Source: an uncultured Flavobacteriaceae bacterium
GTDB lineage: Bacteria; Bacteroidota; Bacteroidia; Flavobacteriales; Flavobacteriaceae
Length of the DNA stretch: 64,000 nucleotides
Direction: 5' to 3'
NCBI GenBank assembly: GCA_943789365.1
Contig: CALSTV010000001.1
Coordinates: forward strand, 3,557,343 to 3,621,342
Below the pieces are notes generated by a model. That model was given only the letters and a program-made list of their open reading frames with translations, had not been told where the DNA came from and made no database searches. A program made the position numbers and the translations under genes. Every line of letters starts with the position of its first letter. Positions within the stretch are counted from its first letter, which is position 1. Of this stretch, positions 27,762-35,919 are shown piece after piece.

Positions 27762-28721
27762 TTAGAAACAGTCAATAATTCTCAAGGCTACTTGTAGCGC
27801 TTCCGCGCCTTGTTGTAAAGACACCTCTGGTGTTTTGTCATTCGCAATAGCCGCTGCAAAAGACTCTAGTTCATCTAAAATAGCATTGTTCGATTCTACT
27901 GAAGGGTTTTCAAAGTAAATTTGTTTTTTTACCCCCTCAGCATTTTGTAAAATCATGGCAAACTCGCCTGGGTTTTCAGGAGCATCGTGCATGCGAACCA
28001 ATTCACTTTTCTTCTCTAAAAAATCGACAGAAATATAGGCGTCTTTTTGGAAAAACCTCGATTTACGCATGTTTTTCAAAGAAATACGACTTGCTGTCAA
28101 ATTAGCCACACAGCCATTTTCAAATTCTAAACGTGCATTGGCAATGTCCGGAGTATCTGAAATTACCGAAATCCCGCTTGCATGTACCGTTTTTACTTTT
28201 GATTTTACAACACTTAAAATGATATCTATATCGTGAATCATCAAATCCAACACCACCGGAACATCTGTTCCTCTAGGATTAAATTCAGCCAATCTATGCG
28301 TTTCAATAAACATAGGCCCATTAATGGCATCCTTTACTGCGGTAAATGCAGGGTTAAAACGCTCTACATGTCCTACTTGACCACGAACCTTGTTTTCTTT
28401 TGCCAAAGTTCGCAATAACATAGCCTCCTCATAGGTTTTGGTAATTGGTTTTTCTATAAAAATATGTTTTCCACTTTCAAGGGCTTGTTTAGCACAATCA
28501 AAGTGTGAAAGAGTAGGGGTTACAATATCTACTAAATCTACAGCTTCTAACAATGCTTCAATGGAAGCAAAGGCTTTATAACCAAATTCCTTTGCTACTG
28601 CAGCTGCATTCTCGGCAATTGGATCGTAAAACCCAACCAATTCATATTTATCAGACTGCTGCAACAACCTCAAATGAATTTTACCTAAATGACCTGCTCC
28701 TAAAACACCTGCTTTTAACAT
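27762..28721 (-). CDS. Gfo/Idh/MocA family NAD(P)-dependent oxidoreductase
   Basis: 319 residues from the ATG at 28721 (a codon at 28730 would add three residues). The N-terminal Rossmann motif is GVLGAGHLGKIH. The conserved EKPITKTYEEA and the metal-independent catalytic region GQVGHVERFNP follow. The C-terminal domain holds DLMIHDIDIILS, with the conserved DxxxHD-like pattern. It probably oxidises or reduces a sugar or related carbonyl compound; the substrate is unknown. Divergent from pcm. Confidence 0.88.
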   Translation of the reverse strand: MLKAGVLGAGHLGKIHLRLLQQSDKYELVGFYDPIAENAAAVAKEFGYKAFASIEALLEAVDLVDIVTPTLSHFDCAKQALESGKHIFIEKPITKTYEEAMLLRTLAKENKVRGQVGHVERFNPAFTAVKDAINGPMFIETHRLAEFNPRGTDVPVVLDLMIHDIDIILSVVKSKVKTVHASGISVISDTPDIANARLEFENGCVANLTASRISLKNMRKSRFFQKDAYISVDFLEKKSELVRMHDAPENPGEFAMILQNAEGVKKQIYFENPSVESNNAILDELESFAAAIANDKTPEVSLQQGAEALQVALRIIDCF

Positions 28722-28839
28722 ATATATCAATTTTATTATGACTAATTGTAGTGAAAATTATTTCAGAGTAAAAGTACATAAAAATAAAATTATTTCAGGA
28801 TTAATTACTAATTTTAAACACTCAAAACATAAGGCATAC

Positions 28840-29481
28840 GTGAAAGACACACTGAAACATCAAGGACTTCGAAACCAGCTAGCTAACCAAATAAAAGACA
28901 AAGGAATTGCAAACAAAAATGTGTTGGCGGCGATTGCTAAAATTCCAAGACACTTGTTTTTAGATTCGAGTTTTGAAAATTTCGCCTACAAAGACCAAGC
29001 ATTTCCTATTCTAGCAGATCAAACCATATCACAACCCTATACGGTAGCGTATCAGTCACAATTATTAGAAATCGTACCAGGAGATAAGGTATTGGAAATA
29101 GGAACTGGGTCTGGATACCAAACTGCCGTATTACTCGAGCTAAAAGCAGAAGTATATACCATAGAACGACAAAACGAATTGTTTAAAAAAACCAAATTGT
29201 TTTTGCCGAAATTGGGTTATCGTCCAAAATACATGAGCTTTGGTGACGGATACAAAGGATTACCTGAGTACGCACCTTTCGATAAAATTATTGTAACCGC
29301 AGGTGCTCCTTATGTACCAAAACCATTATTGGCGCAACTAAAAATTGGAGGAATTTTGGTCATTCCTGTTGGAGATACTGAACAAGTTATGCATCTCTAC
29401 AAACGAACAGGAGCCAAAAGCTTTCAAAAACACGAACTCGAAGACTGCAAATTCGTTCCCATGTTGGAAAAGAAAAACTAA
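28840..29481 (+). CDS. pcm: Protein-L-isoaspartate O-methyltransferase
   Basis: 213 residues from GTG 28840, matching the usual length of about 210; the frame is open back to 28738, but that extension is not conserved-looking. The enzyme methylates isoaspartyl residues to repair aged proteins. Visible: IPRHLFLD, the conserved DQAFPILADQTISQPYTVA block in its early part, SAM motif I VLEIGTGSGYQTAVL, and post-motif GDGYKGLPEYAPFDKIIVTAGA in which the Asp is conserved. A short clean gap separates it from the divergent oxidoreductase. Confidence 0.92.
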   Translation: MKDTLKHQGLRNQLANQIKDKGIANKNVLAAIAKIPRHLFLDSSFENFAYKDQAFPILADQTISQPYTVAYQSQLLEIVPGDKVLEIGTGSGYQTAVLLELKAEVYTIERQNELFKKTKLFLPKLGYRPKYMSFGDGYKGLPEYAPFDKIIVTAGAPYVPKPLLAQLKIGGILVIPVGDTEQVMHLYKRTGAKSFQKHELEDCKFVPMLEKKN

Positions 29482-29523
29482 TTGACAATGAGTAATGAAG
29501 TAGTGACGTATTGAAGGAGCCTG

Positions 29524-29538
29524 CCCGCCTGTGGCGGG
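29524..29538. repeat. GC-rich palindrome in pcm-kdsC gap
   Basis: CCCGCC-TGT-GGCGGG is a perfect 6-base stem, striking in this AT-rich genome, and AGCCCGC follows a few bases later. It lies between two convergent genes and may act as a transcription end or belong to a dispersed repeat family. Near-identical direct repeats ATACTTTCTAC occur at 29560-29570 and 29588-29598 in the same gap. Confidence 0.55.
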
Positions 29539-29611
29539 TTAAGAAGCCCGCTATAATCTATACTTTCTACTCAACACCTGATACTTGATACTTTCTACTA
29601 AACGCTACCTC

Positions 29612-30139
29612 TCAATCGTACTTTGCATAGAATTTTCCTTTCCATTTACCTTGAACACGCATGATTTGCTCAATCACATCCCGCGCACAGCCATCACCAC
29701 CCTTCTTAGGTGAAATGTATTTTGAGATTTCTTTGATTTCTGGAGCTGCATCCTGTGGAGCACAAGCAAAACCCACCAACTCCATCACCGGATAGTCAGG
29801 CACATCATCTCCCATATAGAGCACATTTTCAGGATTTAAATTGTACTTTTCAAGCAGCTCATTGTACTGTTGTATCTTGTCATGAGCGCCCAAATAGATG
29901 TCTGTAATCCCTAAACCTTGTAAGCGTAAACGAACCCCTTCACTAGACCCACCAGAGATAATACAAACTCTATAACCTGCATCAACAGCAGTTTTTAAGG
30001 CGTAACCATCTTTGATACTCATTTGACGTACCAAATCTCCATTCGAATGTACGCTTACAATTCCGTTGGTAAGCACTCCGTCTACGTCGAAGATAAAGGT
30101 ATCTATCTGAGGCATTAATTCTTTATAACTAATTTCCAT
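29612..30139 (-). CDS. kdsC: KdsC-like HAD phosphatase (3-deoxy-manno-octulosonate 8-phosphate phosphatase)
   Basis: 175 residues of the C0-type HAD family. Motif I FDVDGVLTNG, motif II ISGGSS and motif III/IV GDDVPDYPVM; KDGYA marks the family's substrate loop. KdsC removes phosphate from Kdo-8-P for LPS core synthesis; some homologues act on sialic-acid or KDN phosphates instead. Its start overlaps the end of the DUF2520 gene by 11 bases, so both are co-transcribed. Other LPS-core genes are not adjacent. Confidence 0.85.
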   Translation of the reverse strand: MEISYKELMPQIDTFIFDVDGVLTNGIVSVHSNGDLVRQMSIKDGYALKTAVDAGYRVCIISGGSSEGVRLRLQGLGITDIYLGAHDKIQQYNELLEKYNLNPENVLYMGDDVPDYPVMELVGFACAPQDAAPEIKEISKYISPKKGGDGCARDVIEQIMRVQGKWKGKFYAKYD

Positions 30140-30893
30140 ATTCTTTTTTTGTGTTTTGAATACATTTACTCAATAGCGAATATAAGATTGCCTGTTCGGA
30201 AGACAAACTTTTTTTGTGAATTTCTATGGTTTTTTGATCTCCACGAACCGCAGGACCCGTCTGTACGGAAGTTGGACTATTAGTACCGATCTTTTGTGCC
30301 GTTTCTAAAATTAAAGGATGTAAAATCTCAAAAGGAATCTTGTGTTCTTCACATATCTGTTCGCCAATTACATACAACTGATTGACAAAATTATTGACAA
30401 AAACCGCTGCAATATGTAACTGCTTTCGCTGGGCAGCATCAAGTAAATACACCTGTTCCGATATTCGATTTGCAAAACGATACAACAAGGTATAATCTGC
30501 TTCATTGGTTGCCTCCAAACAAAGTGGAATCTTTTCAAAATCTACCGGTTTTCCTTTACTAAAGCTTTGTAACGGATAAAAGACACCCTTTCTTTTAAGT
30601 CCCTCTAAAGGAGATAGGTCGGTGGCTCCAGAAGTATGTACTACCAAACCGTCAACATACTGAAGTTGTTGCGCCAAGGCATCAATAACCACATCTTTCA
30701 CTGCAATGATATATATATCGGCAGGTTCTAATTCATGAATATCTGAAGTGATAGCAGTAACCTCGTCATAACCTTCAATTTTAGTTATAGTACGGTTGTA
30801 AATTTGCTGCAAGTGAATAGACGAACTTGCTACACAAATATCAATAAGATGAGACGCTAAATTTCCTACTCCAAGCACGGTAACCTTTATCAT
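30129..30893 (-). CDS. Rossmann-fold and DUF2520 domain protein
   Basis: 254 residues. Nucleotide-binding motif GVGNLASHL at the N-terminus, then HTSGATDLSPLEGLKRKGVFYPLQSFSKG (the conserved 6PGDH-like middle, of which the HTSGA and YPLQSFS parts are diagnostic). A helical C-terminal DUF2520 domain follows (about 125-250). It is annotated in many genomes as an NADP oxidoreductase without known substrate. Divergent from the glutathione peroxidase gene and coupled to kdsC. Confidence 0.85.
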   Translation of the reverse strand: MIKVTVLGVGNLASHLIDICVASSSIHLQQIYNRTITKIEGYDEVTAITSDIHELEPADIYIIAVKDVVIDALAQQLQYVDGLVVHTSGATDLSPLEGLKRKGVFYPLQSFSKGKPVDFEKIPLCLEATNEADYTLLYRFANRISEQVYLLDAAQRKQLHIAAVFVNNFVNQLYVIGEQICEEHKIPFEILHPLILETAQKIGTNSPTSVQTGPAVRGDQKTIEIHKKSLSSEQAILYSLLSKCIQNTKKEYGN

Positions 30894-30941
30894 ATAACGA
30901 AGATACTACTTATTTAGCAACCTTTTTCAAAACGGAATTTG

Positions 30942-30949
30942 TATTTTTG
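30942..30949 (+). promoter_or_regulatory. -7 element before the glutathione peroxidase gene
   Basis: TATTTTTG matches TAnnTTTG. It includes the first possible codon of the long reading frame (TTG 30947), which therefore cannot be the translation start. The upstream -33 region has no good TTG, so confidence is moderate. Confidence 0.45.
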
Positions 30950-31018
30950 ACTCACACATTGAAATTCATTGTAAAAATAAAATGTGCTGTAAAAAGTTCA
31001 ACTGAATATATGCTTAAT

Positions 31019-31600
31019 ATGAAAACTGGAATCTTAGTTGCAATCGCCTGTGTAGGAATAGGCATCTATATGTATGCTTCAAAAAGCAATTCAAAAACCA
31101 ACGTTATGCCAATGACTCAAACTATTTATCAATTCATTGTAAAAGATTTGTATGGAAACGACTTCTCTTTTTCCGATTTGAAAGGAAAAAAAATTATGGT
31201 AGTCAACACTGCTTCAAAATGTGGATTAACGCCTCAGTACGAAGCATTGCAAGCACTTTATGAGAAATACAAAGACAAAGATTTTGTCATAGTGGGTTTT
31301 CCTTCTAACGACTTTTTATGGCAGGAACCAGGAACTCACGAAGAAATTGCTGAATTTTGCAAATTGAATTACGGCGTAAGTTTTCCGATGTTAGAAAAAA
31401 TAAAAGTAAAAGGAAAGGATAAACACGAAGTCTATCAATTTTTAACAGAAAAAAGCAAAAACGGTTATGTTGATTCCAAGGTAAAATGGAATTTTCAGAA
31501 ATACCTAATCAATAGGGAAGGGGTTTTAGAAAAAGTAATTGCTCCCAAAACGGTTCCAGACGCTCAAGAAGTAATTGATTGGATTGAAACAGAATCTTAA
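31019..31600 (+). CDS. Glutathione peroxidase-family protein (thiol peroxidase)
   Basis: 193 residues from ATG 31019 (ATG 31010 is equally possible). An N-terminal hydrophobic helix, about residues 4-20, suggests a membrane anchor or signal peptide. The catalytic block is NTASKCGLTPQYE, in which the peroxidatic residue is Cys, not selenocysteine. GFPSNDFLWQEPG supplies the conserved Gln and WNFQKYLIN the conserved Trp-Asn. Bacteria of this group commonly use thioredoxin rather than glutathione as reductant. bshB1 follows after 9 bases. Confidence 0.92.
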   Translation: MKTGILVAIACVGIGIYMYASKSNSKTNVMPMTQTIYQFIVKDLYGNDFSFSDLKGKKIMVVNTASKCGLTPQYEALQALYEKYKDKDFVIVGFPSNDFLWQEPGTHEEIAEFCKLNYGVSFPMLEKIKVKGKDKHEVYQFLTEKSKNGYVDSKVKWNFQKYLINREGVLEKVIAPKTVPDAQEVIDWIETES

Positions 31601-31609
31601 TTAAAAGAT

Positions 31610-32326
31610 ATGAAATTAGATATATTGGCCATTGGCGCCCATCCCGACGATGTGGAATTGAGTTGTGCAGGTACACTTGCAAAAGAAATATCCTTAGGTA
31701 AAAAGGTAGGAATACTCGATCTTACTAGAGGAGAATTAGGTACACGAGGTTCTGCAGAAATTAGAGATAGAGAAGCGGCAGATGCTGCTAAGATTATGGG
31801 TGTATCGGTACGTGAAAATTTAGGTTTTGCCGATGCTTTTTTTCAGAATGACAAAGCACATCAATTAGAAATCATAAAAATCATTCGAAAATACCAACCA
31901 AAAATAGTCTTATGCAATGCGATTGACGATCGGCATATAGACCATCCTAAAGGAAGTAAACTGGCTTCTGATGCCTGTTTTTTATCGGGATTAAGAAAGA
32001 TTGAAACGGAACTAGATGGCAAGGCTCAAAGTGCTTGGCGTCCTAAAAATGTATATCATTATATTCAATGGAAAAACCTTGAACCTGATTTTGTAGTTGA
32101 TATAACCGGATTTATGGATGTCAAAATTGCTGCGGTAAAAGCATATGCTTCTCAGTTCTATGATCCAGATAGTAAAGAACCAGAATCACCTATAACAAGC
32201 AAAAACTTCATTGACAGCGTCAGATATCGTGCAAATGATCTGGGTCGAATAATAGGTGTAGAAAACGCAGAGGGCTTTAGCTCAGAACGTTATGTTGCAG
32301 TACGTACATTAGACGATTTATTTTAA
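31610..32326 (+). CDS. bshB1: Bacillithiol biosynthesis deacetylase BshB1
   Basis: 238 residues of the LmbE-like zinc deacetylase family. Zinc-binding GAHPDDVELS (9-18) and the distal DDRHIDHPKGS; LTRGELGTRGS is the BshB-specific substrate loop. It removes acetate from GlcNAc-malate to give the amino sugar that is joined to cysteine in bacillithiol. Pairing with a thiol peroxidase 9 bases upstream fits thiol redox metabolism. bshA and bshC are not in the window. Confidence 0.93.
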   Translation: MKLDILAIGAHPDDVELSCAGTLAKEISLGKKVGILDLTRGELGTRGSAEIRDREAADAAKIMGVSVRENLGFADAFFQNDKAHQLEIIKIIRKYQPKIVLCNAIDDRHIDHPKGSKLASDACFLSGLRKIETELDGKAQSAWRPKNVYHYIQWKNLEPDFVVDITGFMDVKIAAVKAYASQFYDPDSKEPESPITSKNFIDSVRYRANDLGRIIGVENAEGFSSERYVAVRTLDDLF

Positions 32327-32334
32327 TAAAAAAG

Positions 32335-32365
32335 TTTGCACAATTGTTGAAATAATGTAAATTTG
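32335..32365 (+). promoter_or_regulatory. Promoter of tRNA-His
   Basis: TTTG at 32335-32338, a spacer of 19 bases, and TAAATTTG at 32358-32365: an exact match to the Bacteroidota housekeeping promoter. Predicted initiation near 32372, eight bases before the tRNA. Confidence 0.75.
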
Positions 32366-32379
32366 CACCCGATAAACAT

Positions 32380-32454
32380 GGTGGTTGTAGCTCAGTTGGT
32401 TAGAGTATCGGTTTGTGGTACCGAGTGTCGCGGGTTCGAGTCCCGTCTTCCACC
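32380..32454 (+). tRNA. tRNA-His (anticodon GTG)
   Basis: Cloverleaf readable by hand: D-arm GCTCAGTTGGTTAGAGT, anticodon stem TCGGT/ACCGA around TTGTGGT with anticodon GTG, and T-arm GCGGG-TTCGAGT-CCCGT. G at -1 (32380) faces C73 (32454), the histidine identity pair; CCA is not encoded. The acceptor stem pairs GTGGTTG with CTTCCAC, leaving two adjacent T-T mismatches (positions 5-68 and 6-67). The gene still looks functional because all identity features are present and it has a promoter and a terminator. Confidence 0.93.
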
Positions 32455-32464
32455 CTTAGTTTTT

Positions 32465-32495
32465 AAAGCTTCTCTTTTTAGAGAAGCTTTTTTTT
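32465..32495 (+). terminator. Terminator of tRNA-His
   Basis: AAAGCTTCTC pairs perfectly with GAGAAGCTTT around a 6-base T-rich loop and is followed by a T-run; a textbook intrinsic terminator 10 bases after the tRNA. Confidence 0.9.
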
Positions 32496-32504
32496 GTCCA
32501 TTAA

Positions 32505-32543
32505 TTCGACTGTCCCTAATAATCCTGAGCGATAGTCGAAGGG
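32505..32543. repeat. REP-like hairpin (CCTGAGCG...AGTCGAAGGG)
   Basis: TTCGACT at 32505-32511 pairs with AGTCGAA at 32534-32540. The right arm lies within CCTGAGCGATAGTCGAAGGG, a sequence that recurs in intergenic DNA of many Flavobacteriia. It is located exactly between the two copies of the 33-bp duplication. Confidence 0.65.
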
Positions 32544-32705
32544 CCACCCTTAGTTTTTAAAGCTTCTCTTTTTAGATGTTTTTTTTGTACATCTAATTAA
32601 ATATCTATACATAAAATGATAGCGCAATTCTCATTGAAAAAAATCTGACGCAAATAGTGTACAGTTTTTTTCATTTATGTATTTTTGCGCATCAAATCGG
32701 AAAAA

Positions 32706-33023
32706 ATGAACAAGCTTAAAGAACGCTGGGGAATTACCTCTAATTTTCAAATCGTATTAATTCTTCTCGCATTTTCTGTGAACGGTTCTTTTGCAGCCTA
32801 TATCGCAAAACCCTTGATGCACTTTATTCAAATGGATAAAGAAAGTACCGCCGGATTTATCTACTGGCCCGTACGCATCGTACTTATTTTTGTAATCTAT
32901 CAGATTACATTGGTGTTTGTTGGTACTTTATTTGGACAATTCAAATTTTTCTGGGCAATGGAAAAGAAAATGTTAAAACGTATTGGCTTTAAACGTTTCT
33001 TTCCAGAAGAAACAGAAGCTTAA
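32706..33023 (+). CDS. Small membrane protein of the DUF6787 type
   Basis: 105 residues from ATG 32706; the frame opens at 32685, but TATTTTTG at 32680-32687 is a probable -7 element, so the seven extra residues are rejected. Two hydrophobic segments (about 15-32 and 50-72) flank a short loop, and GQFKFFWAMEKKMLKRIGF with a basic end closes the protein. Similar short proteins are common in Flavobacteriia and of unknown function. The peptidase gene follows after 43 bases. Confidence 0.75.
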   Translation: MNKLKERWGITSNFQIVLILLAFSVNGSFAAYIAKPLMHFIQMDKESTAGFIYWPVRIVLIFVIYQITLVFVGTLFGQFKFFWAMEKKMLKRIGFKRFFPEETEA

Positions 33024-33034
33024 TTTTGCATTCT

Positions 33035-33042
33035 TATCTTTG
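33035..33042 (+). promoter_or_regulatory. -7 element before the M23 peptidase gene
   Basis: TATCTTTG matches TAnnTTTG; initiation near 33049 would leave an 18-base leader to the TTG start at 33067. No clear -33 element is seen. Confidence 0.4.
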
Positions 33043-33066
33043 TAGTAGACTACAAGCAAACTTCAA

Positions 33067-34023
33067 TTGATAGATTCCCTCACATACAATCGGACTACCT
33101 ATGCTTTTTTTATAGCTCTTTTTTGTGCTTTAGTAAGTCAAGCCCAAAACTGTGCAGCCTTTAAACAGGTAGATTTTGTGACACATCCAGATGTCCTATT
33201 TTTGGAAAGGGTAGTGGAAGGTACTTTTTCAAAGACCCCAGTTCCTCAAGAAACACCGAAACCATTAGTTGTAAAAGATTGGTTGGCTACTGATTGGATT
33301 ACCACACGTTTCAATCCTTATGATACCGTTCAAACACAATTCCCTTTTCAATTACAGTTTAAAGACAGCACTTTTGCCTCACCTGTACTTCGAAAAAAAG
33401 TAGTCACCTCACATTTTGGTTGGCGAAAGGGAGCTGCCCATAAAGGTATTGATATTGATCTATGGACAGGCGATAAAGTGTTGGCGATGTTAGACGGAAA
33501 GGTGCGCTATGTAAAATGGCATTCAGCACATGGTAATGTTGTTGTAATTCGTCATAATAGCGGATTAGAAACGGTTTACGCACATTTATCTAAACAATTA
33601 ATTCAAGTAAATGATTCTGTAAAAAAAGGACAGGTTATTGGTAGAGGAGGCGTTACAGGTAATGCACGTGGCAGTCATTTGCATTTGGAAGTTCGCTTCC
33701 AAGGAATCTGTATCAACCCCGAATATATATTTGATTTCGGTGTAGAAAATCGCATACGCGCTTCTGAAATTTGGGTCAATAAAAATTGGTCTCAAGCCCA
33801 TCTATTCAACCATCGGAAAATTCCCGACATACACGTTTGTCACAGTCTGAAAGCAGCAGAAGCCTTAGCAGGACCACCTGTCTTATATCACACAATACGG
33901 CAAGGAGACACCTTATCGTCTATTTCTCATAAATACCAGGTATCTGTTCGCAAACTCTGTAAGACCAATCAGATTTCACAAAAAACTTTGTTGCGTATAG
34001 GACAAAAGTTATCAATTAACTAA
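33067..34023 (+). CDS. M23 (LytM) peptidase with C-terminal LysM domain
   Basis: 318 residues. The start is TTG 33067, the only one that retains the signal peptide (hydrophobic 11-26, cleavage near SQAQ). The LytM domain spans about 112-215, with the zinc ligands in HKGID (His125, Asp129) and HLHLE (His204, His206), so it is probably catalytically active. A LysM domain (about 272-316, RQGDTLSSISHKYQVS) binds peptidoglycan. It is a periplasmic or outer-membrane-associated murein hydrolase for envelope growth or division. Confidence 0.9.
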   Translation: MIDSLTYNRTTYAFFIALFCALVSQAQNCAAFKQVDFVTHPDVLFLERVVEGTFSKTPVPQETPKPLVVKDWLATDWITTRFNPYDTVQTQFPFQLQFKDSTFASPVLRKKVVTSHFGWRKGAAHKGIDIDLWTGDKVLAMLDGKVRYVKWHSAHGNVVVIRHNSGLETVYAHLSKQLIQVNDSVKKGQVIGRGGVTGNARGSHLHLEVRFQGICINPEYIFDFGVENRIRASEIWVNKNWSQAHLFNHRKIPDIHVCHSLKAAEALAGPPVLYHTIRQGDTLSSISHKYQVSVRKLCKTNQISQKTLLRIGQKLSIN

Positions 34024-34086
34024 TGCTAGGAGAAGTCCTCAATTATTCAGCTATCTTGCAAAACATCCCTTCGAGCTAGAAATTTT

Positions 34087-35424
34087 ATGAGTAACAACAA
34101 AGCAACTTTTGGAACCGCGCCCTTGTCAAAACTGTTAAGAGCCCAGTCCATTCCGGCTTCTATTGGTATTTTAGTCATGTCCGTTTACGGAATTGTAGAC
34201 ACCATTTTTGTAGGCCGTTGGGTAGGCGCCTATGGTATTGGAGCCATTACCGTGGTGATGCCCATTACCTTCCTAATTTCGAGTATCGGTATGGCGATAG
34301 GTGTAGGAGGTGGGTCTATCATTTCCAGAGCTTTTGGTGAAAAAAATGACGAAAAAGCAGCCCTTGTATTTGGAAATCAAATTGGACTTACCTTAACGTT
34401 GGCATTGCTCTTTGTAGGACTTGGTTATCACTATCAAACCGACATATTAAGTGCTTTTGGTGGGAAAGGAGCACTTTTAGAGCCATCAAAAGAATATTTT
34501 GGCATTACCTTAATTGGAGTGCCATTCTTAGCTTGGGCCATGATGACCAATCATGTAATAAGAGCAGAAGGTTATCCAAAAATGGCCATGCTCACTTTGG
34601 TCATTCCAGCCCTTACCAATATTGTCTTAGATCCTATTTTTATCATTGCACTCGATATGGGAATCAAAGGTGCAGCTTGGGCTACAGCTATTTCTTATAT
34701 GACCAGTGCGCTATTTACGCTTTGGTTTTTTGTAAAAGGAGAGTCGCAAATAAAAATCAACTTTAGCTGTGTCAAACCCAATATACCAATCGTTAAAGAA
34801 ATTGGCGCTATTGGTTCCGTAACTTTGGCTAGGCAAGGAGCTATCAGTTTATTGTCGGTTGTACTCAACAATACCTTATTTGTTTACGGTGGTGAAATGG
34901 CCTTATCTGCCTATGGAATTGCTAGCAGGATGCTCATGTTTGCCAATTTCCCTGTTTTGGGAATCACACAAGGTACAGTGCCTATACTTGGCTATAATTA
35001 CGGCGCTAAATTATACAAACGGGTAAAAGACCTCATAGCATTGTCTATGAAGAGCGCCACCATCATAGCTTTAGGGATATTTACTATTATCATGAGTTTA
35101 ACCGAATACATCGTACAAGCCTTTACAAGCGATCCTGAGTTGATTGCACAAACGATTCCTGCATTGCGTTTGATTTTTTTAGCAACACCATTGATTGCGG
35201 TGAATATGATTGGCGGTGCCTATTTTCAATCCATAGGAAAGGCCATACCAGCTTTGTTGCTGACACTTTCCAAACAAGGTTTTTTTCTTATTCCTTTGAT
35301 TTTGATTCTTCCAAAATACTATGGCGTTTATGGCGCCTGGTATGCTTTTCCAATTGCCGATGTAGGCGCAACCATTGTTACGTATATCTTTTTTAAGAGA
35401 GAAACACGAAAACTAAAAGGATAA
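34087..35424 (+). CDS. MATE family efflux transporter
   Basis: 445 residues with about 12 hydrophobic segments in two similar halves, as expected for MATE proteins. The N-terminal half has SIPASIGILVMSVYGIVDTIFVGRW, of which the P-A-S and D-x-x-F-V-G-R elements are characteristic, and the second half repeats the pattern with GSVTLARQGAI. It exports cationic drugs or metabolites using sodium or protons. It stands alone; the specificity cannot be read from sequence. Confidence 0.88.
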   Translation: MSNNKATFGTAPLSKLLRAQSIPASIGILVMSVYGIVDTIFVGRWVGAYGIGAITVVMPITFLISSIGMAIGVGGGSIISRAFGEKNDEKAALVFGNQIGLTLTLALLFVGLGYHYQTDILSAFGGKGALLEPSKEYFGITLIGVPFLAWAMMTNHVIRAEGYPKMAMLTLVIPALTNIVLDPIFIIALDMGIKGAAWATAISYMTSALFTLWFFVKGESQIKINFSCVKPNIPIVKEIGAIGSVTLARQGAISLLSVVLNNTLFVYGGEMALSAYGIASRMLMFANFPVLGITQGTVPILGYNYGAKLYKRVKDLIALSMKSATIIALGIFTIIMSLTEYIVQAFTSDPELIAQTIPALRLIFLATPLIAVNMIGGAYFQSIGKAIPALLLTLSKQGFFLIPLILILPKYYGVYGAWYAFPIADVGATIVTYIFFKRETRKLKG

Positions 35425-35601
35425 CACTGTTTTAAGAGTGTCAAAAATTTACATTTGAAAAAATACGAACCCTTTGGAAAACGGATATTGATTGTTACCG
35501 CTAATGTATGATTTTGGAAAATAATCTGATCTAATAAGAATCTGTTTTTCCAATATATTATTACTATATTTACAACTAATTGATAAACAAACTCTAATAT
35601 A

Positions 35602-35919
35602 ATGGTAAATTTAGTAAAAGATTATAATAATTATATAAGCAACATTCCTCATTTAATTGGTGAGTCACCTTATAAATCTGAGTACTTTGTTAATTTGTTA
35701 GATTTAAAACCAGCTACTTACTATAGAAAATTAAAATTAAATGCTTTTACTAACCACGAAATAAAGCTCATTACAAACGCATTATATCCAAAGGAAGCTT
35801 ATTTAGACGAAATAAAAGCTGACATTGCTGAGGGAAGAAGAAATATAGAAAATGGAGAAGTAGTCTCACATGAAGTTGTAATGGAGCGAATCAAACAGAA
35901 GTATTTTTCTCACCAATAA
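35602..35919 (+). CDS. Putative antitoxin: HTH domain plus antitoxin-type tail
   Basis: 105 residues. A helix-turn-helix resembling Cro/Xre (FVNLLDLKPATYYRKLK, about 30-46, then FTNHEIKLITNAL) is followed by a tail (IKADIAEGRRNIENGEVVSHE, then VMERIKQKYF) like the toxin-binding tails of RelB/ParD-type antitoxins. Its 3' end overlaps by 10 bases the 3' end of a RelE/ParE-like gene on the opposite strand. A TATATTTA near 35571 may be its promoter. Function is inferred from these two features. Confidence 0.6.
   Translation: MVNLVKDYNNYISNIPHLIGESPYKSEYFVNLLDLKPATYYRKLKLNAFTNHEIKLITNALYPKEAYLDEIKADIAEGRRNIENGEVVSHEVVMERIKQKYFSHQ

Larger units (their letters stand above)
32450..32576 (+). repeat. 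33-bp duplication of the tRNA-His 3' end and terminator arm
   Basis: Positions 32450-32482 and 32544-32576 are identical over 33 bases, starting at CCACCC (last bases of the tRNA) and ending at TTTTTAGA. The second copy holds only the left arm of the terminator hairpin. The 61 bases between the copies contain the rest of the terminator and a REP-like hairpin. The layout is like an attachment-site duplication or a small tandem duplication. Confidence 0.85.

Noticed and set aside
32363-32560. 65-codon frame across tRNA-His
   Set aside because: It translates the tRNA and its terminator; no protein features.
34087-35424. Polysaccharide flippase (Wzx) instead of MATE
   Set aside because: Sequence has the MATE start motif and lies 8 kb from the polysaccharide locus among housekeeping genes; export is already served by Wzm/Wzt.
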